Source of the DNA: Malurus cyaneus samueli
Taxonomy: Eukaryota > Chordata > Aves > Passeriformes > Maluridae
Length of the DNA stretch: 64,000 bases
Direction: 5' to 3'
Assembly: GCA_009741485.1 (NCBI GenBank)
Contig: CM019216.1
Location: forward strand, 52,897,943 to 52,961,942
Positions 25,101 through 36,000 of this stretch are shown piece by piece; the stretch's first letter is position 1, and each line of letters starts with the position of its first letter. The translations under genes and the position numbers were made by a program. Below the pieces are notes generated by a model that had not been told where the DNA came from, searched no databases, and saw only the letters and a program-made list of their open reading frames with translations.

Positions 25101-28100
25101 AGCTACTTGTTTCTCCCTAACGAAGGTGCTTGAAAACATCCTAAGAAGTCAAAGGGAAAGAAAACTCCTCAATAAAACATCATGAGAGATGGTTTTTAAA
25201 TGGCTTTTTTTCAAGTTTTTGGGAGTTGAGTTTTTTTCCTTCATCTTCTGCAGCTGCTCTTGCTCCTGGGAGAAAGTTCCTGAACTCACCCAGGATGTAG
25301 CCCGCAGTCCAGCAGCCCTTGCTGACCAGCCCTTGCAAGAACCGGATGATGACTATCCACAGGTAGGAGGGCACAAAGACTAGAAGGATTCCACAGGTAA
25401 TGTTTGCAAGGATTGTCGTCAAAAGGCAAAATTTACGGCCAAACCTGGATTGGAAAATAATACACATGAAGCAGCCACTAGTCATGGAAGCAAAGGTGTT
25501 TAAAACTAGTAAGAGCTTTGCATATCTTTTGGGGAGGGGTGGGAAATCCAATTTTGCTATGCAAAACAGAAACATGCTTTTTATTATTGCCCATTACTCA
25601 CTTATCTGGTATTCTATTTCATGAAAAATTATTGTACCAGCTGCTTTGCAACTCCACCAAAACTTTCAGAAATAAAAAGAACAGTCCCATCTTTACATAC
25701 ATTGCATGGGAAGTAAAAAATAAGTGTGGGTTAATATTGTGATTATATTTATAAAGGATTTATTTACCACAACCTTAAACTTTAAAATGCGAGCAATGTG
25801 TGGATCTCTTGTGAGTGGGCTGCATTTCACAGCTGGAGCAACTCAGAGCCTGCTGTACTAAGAGCCCCAGGCAGGAGGGGAACAATGGGGGAAATGGGCC
25901 CTCAAGCACTGGCATTTCCCTTTAACCCCGAGTGCCTGATCCAGGGAGTCTGACTCTGCTGGCTCTGAGCTGGGAGCTAAAGGGATTATCAGCTTTTTCA
26001 CAGATGTGACTGCTGCTGTGCACATCTGGCAATCTGTGCCAACTCCTTCCAAGCTTCTCCAAAGGAAGCCAGACATTTCCAGGCTGCAGCCACAGCGAGT
26101 GTGACAGATCAAGTGGGAGCTCCAAACCAGCATTTCCTGGCTTTGACTGACACCCGAGGGCTCTGATATGGCACAGTAGGAAGTTTGGGGTGTGCAGTAC
26201 TAAAATGGTCCTCATGGGCTCTGCAGGACTCGCTGGATAGATGTGTGCTCTATCACAGGTATCGCCTAAAGGCAGGATACTGAACATCCCGAGGGACAGC
26301 CTTATCTTCAGAAGAGCAGAGATGATCTCAGTTGCACAACCTTTATCTAGTTTAGCTGCTGAGCATGGATAAGGGAGGTCAGAGGGTTTTACTGCCAGCC
26401 CACACATACCTGTCTGCAATGTAGCCAATGCTCATGGAGCCCATGAAAAACCCAGCGTTCACAGCAGACTGAAAGAGATCCAACTTCCAGGAGTCCTCAC
26501 ACACCAGGTCAAACTAAAGGGCAACCACAGTCAGAGACAAGAGCGAAATGAGGAGCTGGCTCACATCCACAAGTCTCCTTCACTTCAGTTAAAGATTTAA
26601 ACTTGTTTCTGGGTCAATGCCTGTTTTGTCAGCACATAGAAATCCTACTAACTTAACTAATTGTCCCACATTAAAAACTGGAACAAGCCCTTGAGCAGTT
26701 TACTGGCATTTCCCATTCATGTCTCATCTCTCTTTTCTGGGAAGAACATAAGTGAGTTATTATCTGTCAAAATTGGCACCCTAACCTGTGTTGGCCCTCA
26801 TTGAGCAAACCAGCATGATCTGATGATCATTCTGAGTTTTTCAAACAGCTTTTTTTTTTTTTTTGTGGCTGATGGTGAACAGTTCTAAGCAGTTCCTGTT
26901 GCCTCATAGCCTGGCATGGCACAGTAGTCCCTGTGGACCACTCAGGGCTGAGTGTGATGCCTTTGCTAAAAGTATCCTGGATGCCTTCAGAAGCCTTTCC
27001 TCCCCATGGAATACTGGCTTCCTGGAGGAAGGAAGAAGTATTAGCATCTGCTGTGAGGCCACAGCATTTTCTCTCTGCTCTGGTCTTTAGCTCAACTACA
27101 TTGCTGTACGTGTCTGGAGAGCAGGTATTTTTCATGCAGGGCCAGCCTTTATACCACATGGGTACCCATGTATTTGCCATCTGGTCTTGTCCTATGTTAC
27201 TTGTAGAAATAGATAAAAGCTACTGGTGAATAAGTTATTTCAAAACCCTCTCCTACTATGACTGACAATCCCTTCCCTTCCTGCTGGAAGTTGGGTTTAA
27301 CTGAATCTATGCACCCATAATCAACACAAAAATGGGTATTTCTTGTGATACTCCATGGGACTTCCCATGAGGATATTCTTCCATGTGCAAACTTCCCCTC
27401 TGGCTGAAGTAACAAAGTTTTACACTGCACTATCCTTTCCTTTCCTTAGCTGTCAGAGCAGGGAACAACAGAGCCTGAGAAGTTTCACTGGAACTGTCAC
27501 AACCAGGAACTCACTGACAAAAAGCACAGTTAGGTGACATGTCTGGTTATCCCGTGAAGGAATCAATTCATGGGCCTGGCCTCACACCCCCTTCAGCAGG
27601 AAAGGGAAGAAAACAGACGTGAGAGTGTGGCTGCAGAAACCCACACAGACTGCAAGGGCTCAGCTTCCCACAGCCTCAGGAGATGGTGGTGGGAGCATGT
27701 GGACCACAGCATCTGCTGGAACCTTTTTCAGTGAGATGTGCCTGCTGAGCCTGCTGCTGTGTGGAAGGCTGGGGTCTTCCCCCATTTGAGGTGCCTCACA
27801 TTAATACCTCACAGCCCATCACTTGCTGAAAGAAGTACCCTCAATGCAACACCTTATATCCAATTACTTCTTACAAAACTAGGAATGCTGAAGTTGCTAG
27901 AGCACAGATTTTACCTGCCCCTGTGTTTGTTAGACACAGGGGACAGAATCCTGACTACCACTACCTATTACCACCTAAATGTTAGGTGGAACTTTCTATG
28001 ATGAAATCAATCTTGTCATCCCAGTTACTGGTTTGTTCTTAAAATAAAAACTGCTAAACTACTGAAGTACAGCAAGTAGCTTAAGTACCACTTTCAGTTT

Positions 28101-29074
28101 ATTCATACCCCTTCTGAGAACACAAGTCATTGGCTTTTCTACAGTTCATTCCTGACTTAAGCTGTTTAATTGTGGGAAACAACTGCCTTTCCCCCACATC
28201 AACATTCATTTTTGATTGAAACCAACTTTAAAAAATTTATTCATTAAAAAAACGGGGGGAAAGGGAAGAAGAAGGGGGTGGGGGAAGAAATTAAGACCTT
28301 TGCATTGGCCAGTTTTGTTTGCAGTACTGCAAGCTGGACTGTTTACACACCTTCAACAATCAGACCTCTCATGTGACAAGCATTTCATTCAGAACTGGAC
28401 TTTTATCTACCCGGGGATTTATTTGCTGAAATATCTTTGCTCCCCAGCGGGAGATATAAGCCTCCTGAGCAGCCAAGGCAACACTTCACAGTGAGGACAG
28501 AGGGAAGATGACTTGTGAAGGCCCCGGTGCAAGTTCACAGTGAGAGATAATCCCTTCTCCAGGTAAGCAGGTGATATTTCAACACAGCCCAGTCTCCACC
28601 GACCTTCTCCCACCCCTCACCTTGTCTGTAACAGAAGGGACAGGGCAAAGGGGCTGTTTTTACCTCGGTCACGAGAGAGCTCCCCGGAGTGTTGTAGACC
28701 CAGCCATCCCGGCAGGGAGCCAGGGGGACGCTGCTCCCAGTGCCCACCAGGCTGCCCAGGGGGTCAGTGCAGCTGATGCCCGTTGTGTTCCAGTCCACCT
28801 CGTACCTCCTGCAGCGGCTGTCGAAGCTGCCCCCGTGGCCATCCCACTGGGGAACCGTGTGATTCAGCTGCTCCTCCAGGCTCCAGCCACAGCGCTGGCT
28901 CAGCTCGGCCACCCCGGGGCTGAAGCAGCGATGCTCAGGGATGAAGCCGAAGAAGACGACCCCCACGTACACTGGGGTGAAGGAGGCAGATAACAAACAT
29001 AGGACAAAAAAGGTTTGCTTCTGGAACCTGTCAAATTCTCCAATGTGCTCTAAAATGTCATCCAGGGTTGGCAT
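19114..29074 (-). CDS. SLC22A1: Organic cation transporter SLC22A1-like (OCT1), complete, 11 exons
   Basis: Paralogue of the + strand gene with the same polyspecific organic cation transport role in the plasma membrane. Exons in transcription order: 29074-28664, 26513-26410, 25444-25290, 23479-23311, 22304-22190, 22087-21981, 21864-21650, 21411-21303, 20905-20793, 19772-19673, 19180-19114. All junctions are GT-AG. Every exon has exactly the length of its SLC22A2 counterpart, again giving 1665 nt and 554 residues. Family features: NHT and NTT sequons in the TM1-TM2 loop, [24 protein letters not shown] in TM8, ERVGRRY, CDIGG in TM11 and LLLPETKG after TM12. It shares strand with IGF2R and lies next to it, as SLC22A1 does in mammals, which supports the name. 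Introns hold two short direct repeats (22492-22558, 23491-23530) and nothing else I can name. Confidence 0.9.
19673..19772 (-). CDS. SLC22A1: SLC22A1 exon 10: TM12
   Basis: 100 bp. Encodes [18 protein letters not shown] and [15 protein letters not shown]12 is fully hydrophobic, unlike that of the + strand gene. Confidence 0.92.
20793..20905 (-). CDS. SLC22A1: SLC22A1 exon 9: TM11 with cation-site Asp
   Basis: 113 bp. Encodes [15 protein letters not shown] and [16 protein letters not shown]. The aspartate of CDIGG is residue 474. Confidence 0.93.
21303..21411 (-). CDS. SLC22A1: SLC22A1 exon 8: TM10
   Basis: 109 bp, acceptor ccgcag|ACCT, donor ATCAG|gtaggt. Encodes [15 protein letters not shown] and [10 protein letters not shown]. 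Confidence 0.92.
21650..21864 (-). CDS. SLC22A1: SLC22A1 exon 7: TM7-TM9
   Basis: 215 bp. Encodes [28 protein letters not shown] with Glu386, and ERVGRRYPW. The first 41 bp match SLC22A2 exactly. Confidence 0.93.
21981..22087 (-). CDS. SLC22A1: SLC22A1 exon 6: central cytoplasmic loop
   Basis: 107 bp. Encodes [12 protein letters not shown] and [11 protein letters not shown], then the start of TM7 (LILMYTW). Confidence 0.92.
22190..22304 (-). CDS. SLC22A1: SLC22A1 exon 5: PESPRWL
   Basis: 115 bp, acceptor attgtag|GTGC. Encodes [11 protein letters not shown] and a lysine-rich helix ending KKMPSHFK. Confidence 0.93.
22492..22558. repeat. Short direct repeat, two copies 39 bp apart
   Basis: TAGTGGCTTTAGTCAC and TAGTGGCTTTAGTCAA each continue AGAGGAGTTT. 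It lies in SLC22A1 intron 4 and has no evident role. Confidence 0.7.
23311..23479 (-). CDS. SLC22A1: SLC22A1 exon 4: TM5-TM6
   Basis: 169 bp, acceptor cttgcag|TGAC, donor ACTG|gtgagc. Encodes [14 protein letters not shown] and TM5-TM6 ending LLLYYW. Confidence 0.92.
23491..23530. repeat. 19-bp direct repeat, two copies
   Basis: ACAGGGACACGTCAGTGCC occurs twice, 21 bp apart, just upstream of SLC22A1 exon 4 in its intron. Confidence 0.75.
25290..25444 (-). CDS. SLC22A1: SLC22A1 exon 3: TM3-TM4
   Basis: 155 bp. Encodes [18 protein letters not shown], then TM4 ending [11 protein letters not shown]. Donor CTGG|gtgagt. Confidence 0.92.
26410..26513 (-). CDS. SLC22A1: SLC22A1 exon 2: TM2
   Basis: 104 bp, acceptor cctttag|TTTG, donor ACAG|gtatgt. 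Encodes [15 protein letters not shown] and TM2, ending SIGYIADR. Confidence 0.93.
28660..28922 (-). repeat. Gene-conversion tract, copy 2 (SLC22A1)
   Basis: Reverse complement of 4570-4832, read as identical over about 263 bp, including synonymous sites. The two copies are inverted and about 24 kb apart. Confidence 0.9.
28664..29074 (-). CDS. SLC22A1: SLC22A1 exon 1: TM1 and extracellular loop
   Basis: 411 bp, residues 1-137. Opens [17 protein letters not shown]1 spans about 20-42. Residues 52-137 are identical to SLC22A2, while residues 1-51 differ at many positions. Confidence 0.95.
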
Positions 29075-29126
29075 TTTGGCATTAAAACCACCTCAAAAAC
29101 CTCAACTAGGTCCTCTCTGCAGCACT

Positions 29127-29136
29127 GATATATTTA
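29127..29136 (-). promoter_or_regulatory. TATA-like box of SLC22A1
   Basis: On the - strand the sequence reads TAAATATATC, about 55-60 bp upstream of the ATG. A half-match to an HNF4-type element (TGACTTTTGGTCA) lies a little further upstream. Both are by eye. Confidence 0.3.
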
Positions 29137-31533
29137 GTTGGCAGCAAAGTGACAAAGATGTTTGACCAAAAGTCAAGACTAACTCTATAAATTATTAAAC
29201 TACGTGTTGCAAGCTTTATTTTTTAGGTTTCATTTGAAATCAGACCTTAATTCACCCAGGGAGAATTTGCATTTAACCCCTAATCAGAGCACTTACACAT
29301 TCCTGTTCTCTGGAAAAGCCCCTGTGTGCCACAGCCCTTCAGCTTTTGTTGGGGGTTTTGGGCTGTTTTCTGTTGTTTTTTTTTTGTTTTGGTTTTTTTT
29401 TTTTTTTTTTTTTTTTTATTAGGGCTAGTCAGCTCCTCAAATACTAGGCATTTTTAAGTAGCAGACATAGTTGGAAAATTCTACCAACATGCAAGCCACA
29501 TGTGGGTTTAGTGCAGAGTGGCTGGGCACTACATGTGAGCAAAGCTTCTTACCAGGATCTGTAAAACAAAGGTGAGTTCACTCTGAAAAAGAAGTGCTTA
29601 CACATTGAGCCATACAGCAGTGCAGGAACAGCTTTCCTGAAAATTCCTGTATCACGTATGTATCGTGTCACCACACTCTTCCATTCCCAAGGATAACCTC
29701 TCCCCACCTGTATCAGGGAACACAATTTTCACCTGACCACATTTTTGCAGTGATACAAAAGAGAAAAAGCATTCACTACAAAATTATGCACTGGGAATAG
29801 CCATGGGAAGCCACAATATACAGTATCTATGGCCAAACTAGCTATTTTTGTACCACAGAAGACCTATAAGGCTTTAGGCAGGCTTCATTGCAGGCACCTC
29901 AAATTAATTCAGTTAGATCAGGCATTGAAACAGAACTTGGTCATGCTGCTCACCAGCCACAGAGCAACAGTGGCCTGAGCAGCTGTGAAAGCTGCTTTGC
30001 TGGCCAACACTTCAAGATCATTCCCCACGTCACTCAGATGTACTTTCTCCTCTTCTGCATCATTCTCTTCTCTGTCAGGAACATTTACAGCAAGTTAACA
30101 AGAGCTCCTCTCTCGGTCACTCTCAACTCTGTCACCCCCAGCCAAGCACAGCACCACCCCACACCAGACCTTTGCCTCCCTGGCTTGCAGGAGTTGTGTG
30201 TGGAGCCGGGAGGGGAACAGGGACACCAAAGTGTACAGCAGCCACCAGGCTCAGAGCCAGCCCCTGCAAGCCTTCCTCAGCAGGAAGATGTGCACAGTCA
30301 GCTGGGAAACTGCAATCAAAGCCTGCTTGGGAAGTGGGTGAAGCTAAGGCATTAGGCTGACTCTTAAACACATGCCCAAAAACCGCCCCCATAATTTCTT
30401 TTCCAGTAGTTTTATTTAAGCAGTTGTTAATGGTGTGCAAAAGCTCCCCTTGAACTAAAGAATTTAGTTCCAGACTGGGCAGGGGTTTCTTAGGGACACT
30501 TCCCAAGGAGTCATGCTGCTGACTGGCAAAGCCCCAGCTCCTTGCCCAGCCCTTTGTACATACTCATCTGTGCCCTGCAATTCTCATAACCCTTCCCTCC
30601 CTACAGCTGAGTATTCTACTGGGAAAAATAGTCTGGTGAAGCTGCTTATTGATCCAGCTCTGCAAGATTTAAGATTCAGCCTACCTACCAATGCCTGGAT
30701 AAAAAGAGAGCAGTAGTTCCATGACCAGACATTGAAGTCACTCACTGCTGTCAGACACAAATTATATCATTGACATTGCTCAGATAAGCACCCCCAGACA
30801 GAGTAGCTCTGTTCTACCCAAGCCTTGTTAGGCACAGCCAAAACAAAGGGACCATGTGACTTTACACAGGAGAAATTATTTCATGCAGTGGGTTCACCAA
30901 TCAAACAACCCCAAAATGTCCCTTTGATGACACGGGGAAGGGAAGCAGAACTCTCCAATATGCATGGAGAGAAGTGTTGAAAAGATAACCGATAATATTA
31001 AAAATACACGATCAAGCCTCTTATTTTTCCAAGCTCACCTAATTCTAAATATGAAAAGTACTGATACGAATTTGAAAAGATGCAGCTTAAGCCAAACAGA
31101 TTTACAGTTCCACTGGTAACAATACAAGAGCAAGAAACCTCCAAGTCTGATAAAAGAAAAAATACACCAGCAGGGCCTACCTATCCATTCTGATCTTTGT
31201 CAAACGTTGGTTTGACTCACTTTGAGTGGCACAACTGAGGTATTAACCATCACAGCAGAAAAAGGTCTCATGAGGTTGGTGAGCAACATACAGATTAGTG
31301 TAAGAAGGATTCCAGACTTGAGATGTGGGATTTGGGATACCCACTTCATATCTTTTATTGAAATTGCTGAATACTTTATATTACACTATTTTGATTCAAA
31401 ATGGAGTTTTTATAAAAAGAAACCATTGTTGAAACTGAGTAAGCTAGCCAAAAGGAACAACAAAAAGTTTCAAAAAGTTCTGACCAATGCATGTTCTTAT
31501 ACAACGCTTTGAAACACTATCATTGTCCATAAT
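29137..31533. other. Intergenic DNA, SLC22A1 upstream and IGF2R downstream
   Basis: No coding exon or RNA gene is seen. It contains a long T-rich tract at 29361-29419. Part of it must hold the SLC22A1 promoter, and part may be IGF2R 3' UTR if a distal poly(A) site is used (for example TTTATT near 30411). Confidence 0.5.
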
Positions 31534-31675
31534 TTTATTTAGGAAACACCTGGAGAAGAGCAAGTAGAGAAAAACTGACTTGCATTCATTACCAGCAACA
31601 TCTCAAATAAATGACCATGGCCAGGATCATAGCATACGAACTAGAAATTAGGCTATCAGAAAACACTGGCCCAAA

Positions 31676-31681
31676 TTTATT
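31676..31681 (-). terminator. Candidate polyadenylation signal of IGF2R
   Basis: AATAAA on the - strand about 930 nt after the stop codon. Another lies at 31534-31539. Choice of site is uncertain. Confidence 0.35.
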
Positions 31682-32608
31682 TCCTTGAAATTAATACCAG
31701 AGAGAAGCATTATGCAGACTAGGGCTCCTCTAGTCCTTGGGATTTTCTTGGTGATGACAAACTGGGTGGTGCAGATTGTATGATAGGAACTCTGCCTCTG
31801 TGTCCTTGAAAACTCTGGTTCTCTGTGCAGTTGGCCTAGTCCAGCCACAATCAAGCAAAATAAAAAAAAAAAAAAAAAAAATCTTTGGGTGCTTGGCAGC
31901 TGCTTAGGCAAATACTGATGAAGTCAGTCAAATGACCAGTACCTAAAAGAAAAATATCATGCGAAGAACAGCAACCATTTCAGGCTAAAGCTATACAGAA
32001 TTGTACCTTTCAGTCCATACCTTTGAACCAATGATCTGTTTAAATTAGAATGGATATTCAAATTTACAGGATAAATTAGACCAGTTCCAAAATTTACATC
32101 AAATCATCCCAACACACAAAAGTTATACTTTTCCTTGTCTCACAATGGGTGAACCCATACAATAATACCCTGCCGGCAGGAAGAACATGTTACTATTAAG
32201 CAAACCTGAGTAGTGAGGATCAATAAATACAAGGAGTTAAAATGACAGTAGTCAGATAACTTGAGTCTCAGAAGCCAGGGGCTTCACAGAGCCTTAATCC
32301 TTTCCTTTCAAAGGTTTCTCTTTTTTAAGCAAGCATTTAACATCTATGCTGAGGCTTAAAAAAAAAAAAGTATCCTGGCTAGAGAGAGTCAACTAACTCA
32401 GCCGACTGGATGTCAGAAATCCAGTCATTACTGAACAGATCATTGTAAACAACCAAGAAATCTTTCTCTTCTTCCCTTTTCAATGGTTTCTTGTTAAAGG
32501 CAAAATTCAGAAAAATCTTTCAGGCTGAAGTCCTCATATTTGGTTGGAAATGTTGTCCCGTTATATATAATCTCTCTATATATATTTGATTAGGCACAAG
32601 AGGGGTTA

Positions 32609-33007
32609 TTAAATATTCAACAAGTCCTCATCACTATCATCATGAAACGATACTGTGTTTGTAAAGTTCTGTGCCTGCTGCTGGCCTGGCTTGGTTATTG
32701 CTTTCCTTTCCTTTCCTCCATTCAATAAATAAGATTTATCACTGCCAAGACTGTGTGGCTTCTTTTGTGGGTGCTTGCTCTTGTCTAGTCCTCTTCCTGT
32801 CTGAATCTTTACATCTGGAATGGTTAACACTTCATCCTCACTGTCCAGGTCATCCACATGGAGAGAGGTAAGGGCTTCAGATGTAACAGACTTGGTAGCA
32901 ATGTGACCATTCTCCTGCCCTCCTTTTGCAGTTCTTGGATTTGGTGCTGCGACTTCCTCCATAAGCCACTCTGTCTCATTCTCATTAGCTTCTTCTTCAC
33001 TGTTGAT
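32609..33007 (-). CDS. IGF2R: IGF2R exon 48: cytoplasmic tail
   Basis: 399 coding bp to TAA. Contains NETEWLMEE, an acidic casein-kinase-2-type cluster ([12 protein letters not shown]) and the terminal [11 protein letters not shown], the acidic-dileucine signal that binds GGA adaptors. The human end is LLHI. Confidence 0.95.
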   Translation of the reverse strand: MNSEEEANENETEWLMEEVAAPNPRTAKGGQENGHIATKSVTSEALTSLHVDDLDSEDEVLTIPDVKIQTGRGLDKSKHPQKKPHSLGSDKSYLLNGGKERKAITKPGQQQAQNFTNTVSFHDDSDEDLLNI

Positions 33008-36000
33008 CTGCAAAAAAAAATAAAAAAGGAGACTGCAAGTGACACTCTATACTGACACACACTGACCTCTCCAATCATAAGACGCCACAGCGCCCACAGC
33101 TTTGGTTTAACATAGCTGTGAGACAGTAACACTGCAAAAGCATCACTTTTCACTGTGCTGAAACAGGCTTCATTCTCTTCTTGCACATTTACATGTTATT
33201 TGGTGATTTCTGGACTGCTCTTAATTTCTTCAACTCTATCTTCCTTTTCTATTTCACAATATAAAACATATATATCTCAGCCACAAAGCCACATTGCTAT
33301 CTCAGCAATGATGCCACACAGTATGGTTTTCATGCACTTAAGGAACTAGGAATTAAGGGGGTTATTTATTTATTAACAAAAGCTTCATATTAAGAAACCT
33401 TGACAAGAAACAAATTTGAATTTGTAACTGTATTACCTTTGTGTATTTGTAGGAAACACCAGATGATCTTCTGCAGCAGTTGGTTATCTTGTTTATTACA
33501 ATTTCCCTAAAGAAAGGATGGATACTACATTAGGAAGACGATATCCACTCATTAGCCCTCACTTTTCTTCACTGGATTTTTACCATCAACATAAGCAAGT
33601 CAATAAATGAGCTGCAAACTATCCCACTGAGCTGAAGCACTAAATAAATTCAGTCTGGGATGATGTACATCTTTTTCCTTGCCAGAGCTTCAGAGTGACT
33701 GTTCTGAGACCCCTCTGGCCTTCACGTCTAAGGAAAAAACACCCCAAAAGTTGTCTGGAAAGCAGAGGAACAGCAGAAGTTGCACTTGTTCCTTGGTGCT
33801 GTTGAATAGATCTAGCCTGACCCCATAAAAGGGGAGGGATATAAAATACTAACAATATTGCTATGCTGTTTTATGCTCCTTAATTAGCAGCTGCCCACAA
33901 CAGAGGCTAGACCAACTTCTTTGTACAGCCTCCTTACATGGGCCTTCACACAGTAAAAGAGAATTTGAAGGAACCAGTACTTTGACAGTTGATGCTACCA
34001 ACTGATAAACAGAAATCTCTAAAGTTTACTATTTCCCTTTCACTTTTGGCAGAAAACCAAGTCCTGATAAAGCCCTTAATAAGCCCAAATCCTAAAGCCT
34101 CTCAATAATTTCTTACCTCCTTTCTTTTTTGTAGAACAGCAAGATTATGAGACATGCAGTAAGAACAACCAGGAGGACACTCAGCACAGCACCAACAGCC
34201 TGGCTTCTCCTTGAAAGACCTTTATGTATCTGGGTCTCATCATCCGTCTGCTGATGATTGTTTCCTGGATCATTGCTTGATCTAGCAATGTAAATGAAAA
34301 AGGACATATAAGATCTATCGACAAGTTTTGTTAAACTGGATTAGAAACAGTGGATTAAAAGAAGCCATGCCACGTCATCCTGTCAGTCTAACCTAACAGC
34401 TGTATGAACGGAATTTAGGGGATTCCATCTAAGTAAAAAACAACTTGAAAAACACAAATGTATGTACTGTGTCTACATCCTGGTATGCTATCAAATAGTG
34501 AATGAAACTACAGTCAAGACTGCAGATTAAACACTCCAGACCTTATACAGCAGCAGTTATGTACATAAAGCTGCTATTTTAGAACCAAATCTGCATTCGA
34601 GCAAGCTGCAACAGCTATAGAAATTATTTAACTTTCAGCAGACTATGGCACTACACAGACCAAACTCCCTCAATAAGTTTAAATCAGAATCAAGAGTTTC
34701 CCTGTGCTTTCAAACTAGCAGCCAGAAAGTAAACACTCCTGGAAGCAGTCACTCCATTTTTCAGAGTGAGGCTGCCAACATATCAAGAATGTTCTAAGTA
34801 CCTACATAGATACACTCTGCTTTTAACACTGGCCCCTCACTAATCAGTATATTAGCTGATCATATGTAATTGAAGAAATACTTCATTATTCCTTTAAGAC
34901 CTGTAATGATTTTCCATTCCAGGCTAAAGAAATGAGCAGACAGAGGGAAAGGCCAGTCTTTGTCACAGCTTCCAAGTTCTACAGACAGTAAGACAAAGAG
35001 GACCAAACACCTTACCCACTAACTGTTTGCTCCTCTCAGTTACATGAAACAGCATGTTCTATCAGCACAGTAAGTTTTACTTAGTGAAAAAAAACAACCT
35101 TAATTCCACTGTGCCTCTCCAGCTTTAGATCCAGATCAGTTTGCCAGGCTGTTAGTGGTCATGTGCCAAACACTACGTATATGATCACTGATTCATCTAT
35201 GAGCCTACTGCTTTTTTAGCTCTTCCCCTTTTCCCAATCACTGTGATGAATAAACACAAAAAAGCCTTTAGCTGAGAAGTGCTGACAAAAGTTGCTTTCA
35301 GAAAACTGTTAACTACTCACATCAATGGACACACAGCAGATGTGTACCAGGTAAATAAATACTGGCAATCTGCTGTCTCGTGAAGGAATTCAGGGATGCC
35401 TTCCTTTGCTTGTGGATTGCAGTGGAAAAAAATGGTTGAAGACACAAACTTTGATTTATCTTTACCACATCTGGAGTCAGATGAAAATATGACATCCAAA
35501 TCATCATCTAGAATGAGAAGAAACCTGTGTCATTTACTATTTCCTTAAGGACAGTCTACTAACACTAGACCCTGGAAAGAAAAGTAGCTAGCTAAAGGAA
35601 ATCATTGCTTATGCAGCATGAGCACAGAGGGCAACAGGAAACCAAAGTCTTCTATCTTGCATTATTATGTTTACCAAAGTCTTTCAACTTCAAGTTTTTC
35701 AGTGTTCAAGTGTCAAGCCGAAACTCCTACTAAGGCCATATATGCAACCGAGCTTACAGAGTAAGAAAAAAAGCCATCTATTTTATGCTAGACAGGTTTT
35801 GGATAGCTTGACAGAAATGGATTAGCATGGATGCTGCTAATCCATGTTTCACCATGCTAACGTTTCACCATTTTTTGATGAAGCAATTCTGTCTGGTGAG
35901 CAAGTACTTACCATCAACATAATATTTGGCATTTCTGGCAGAACCAACTCTCCGAAAGCGCCGTTCATTAGTCTTCACCTGGCAGATGTTTGCTCCAGAG

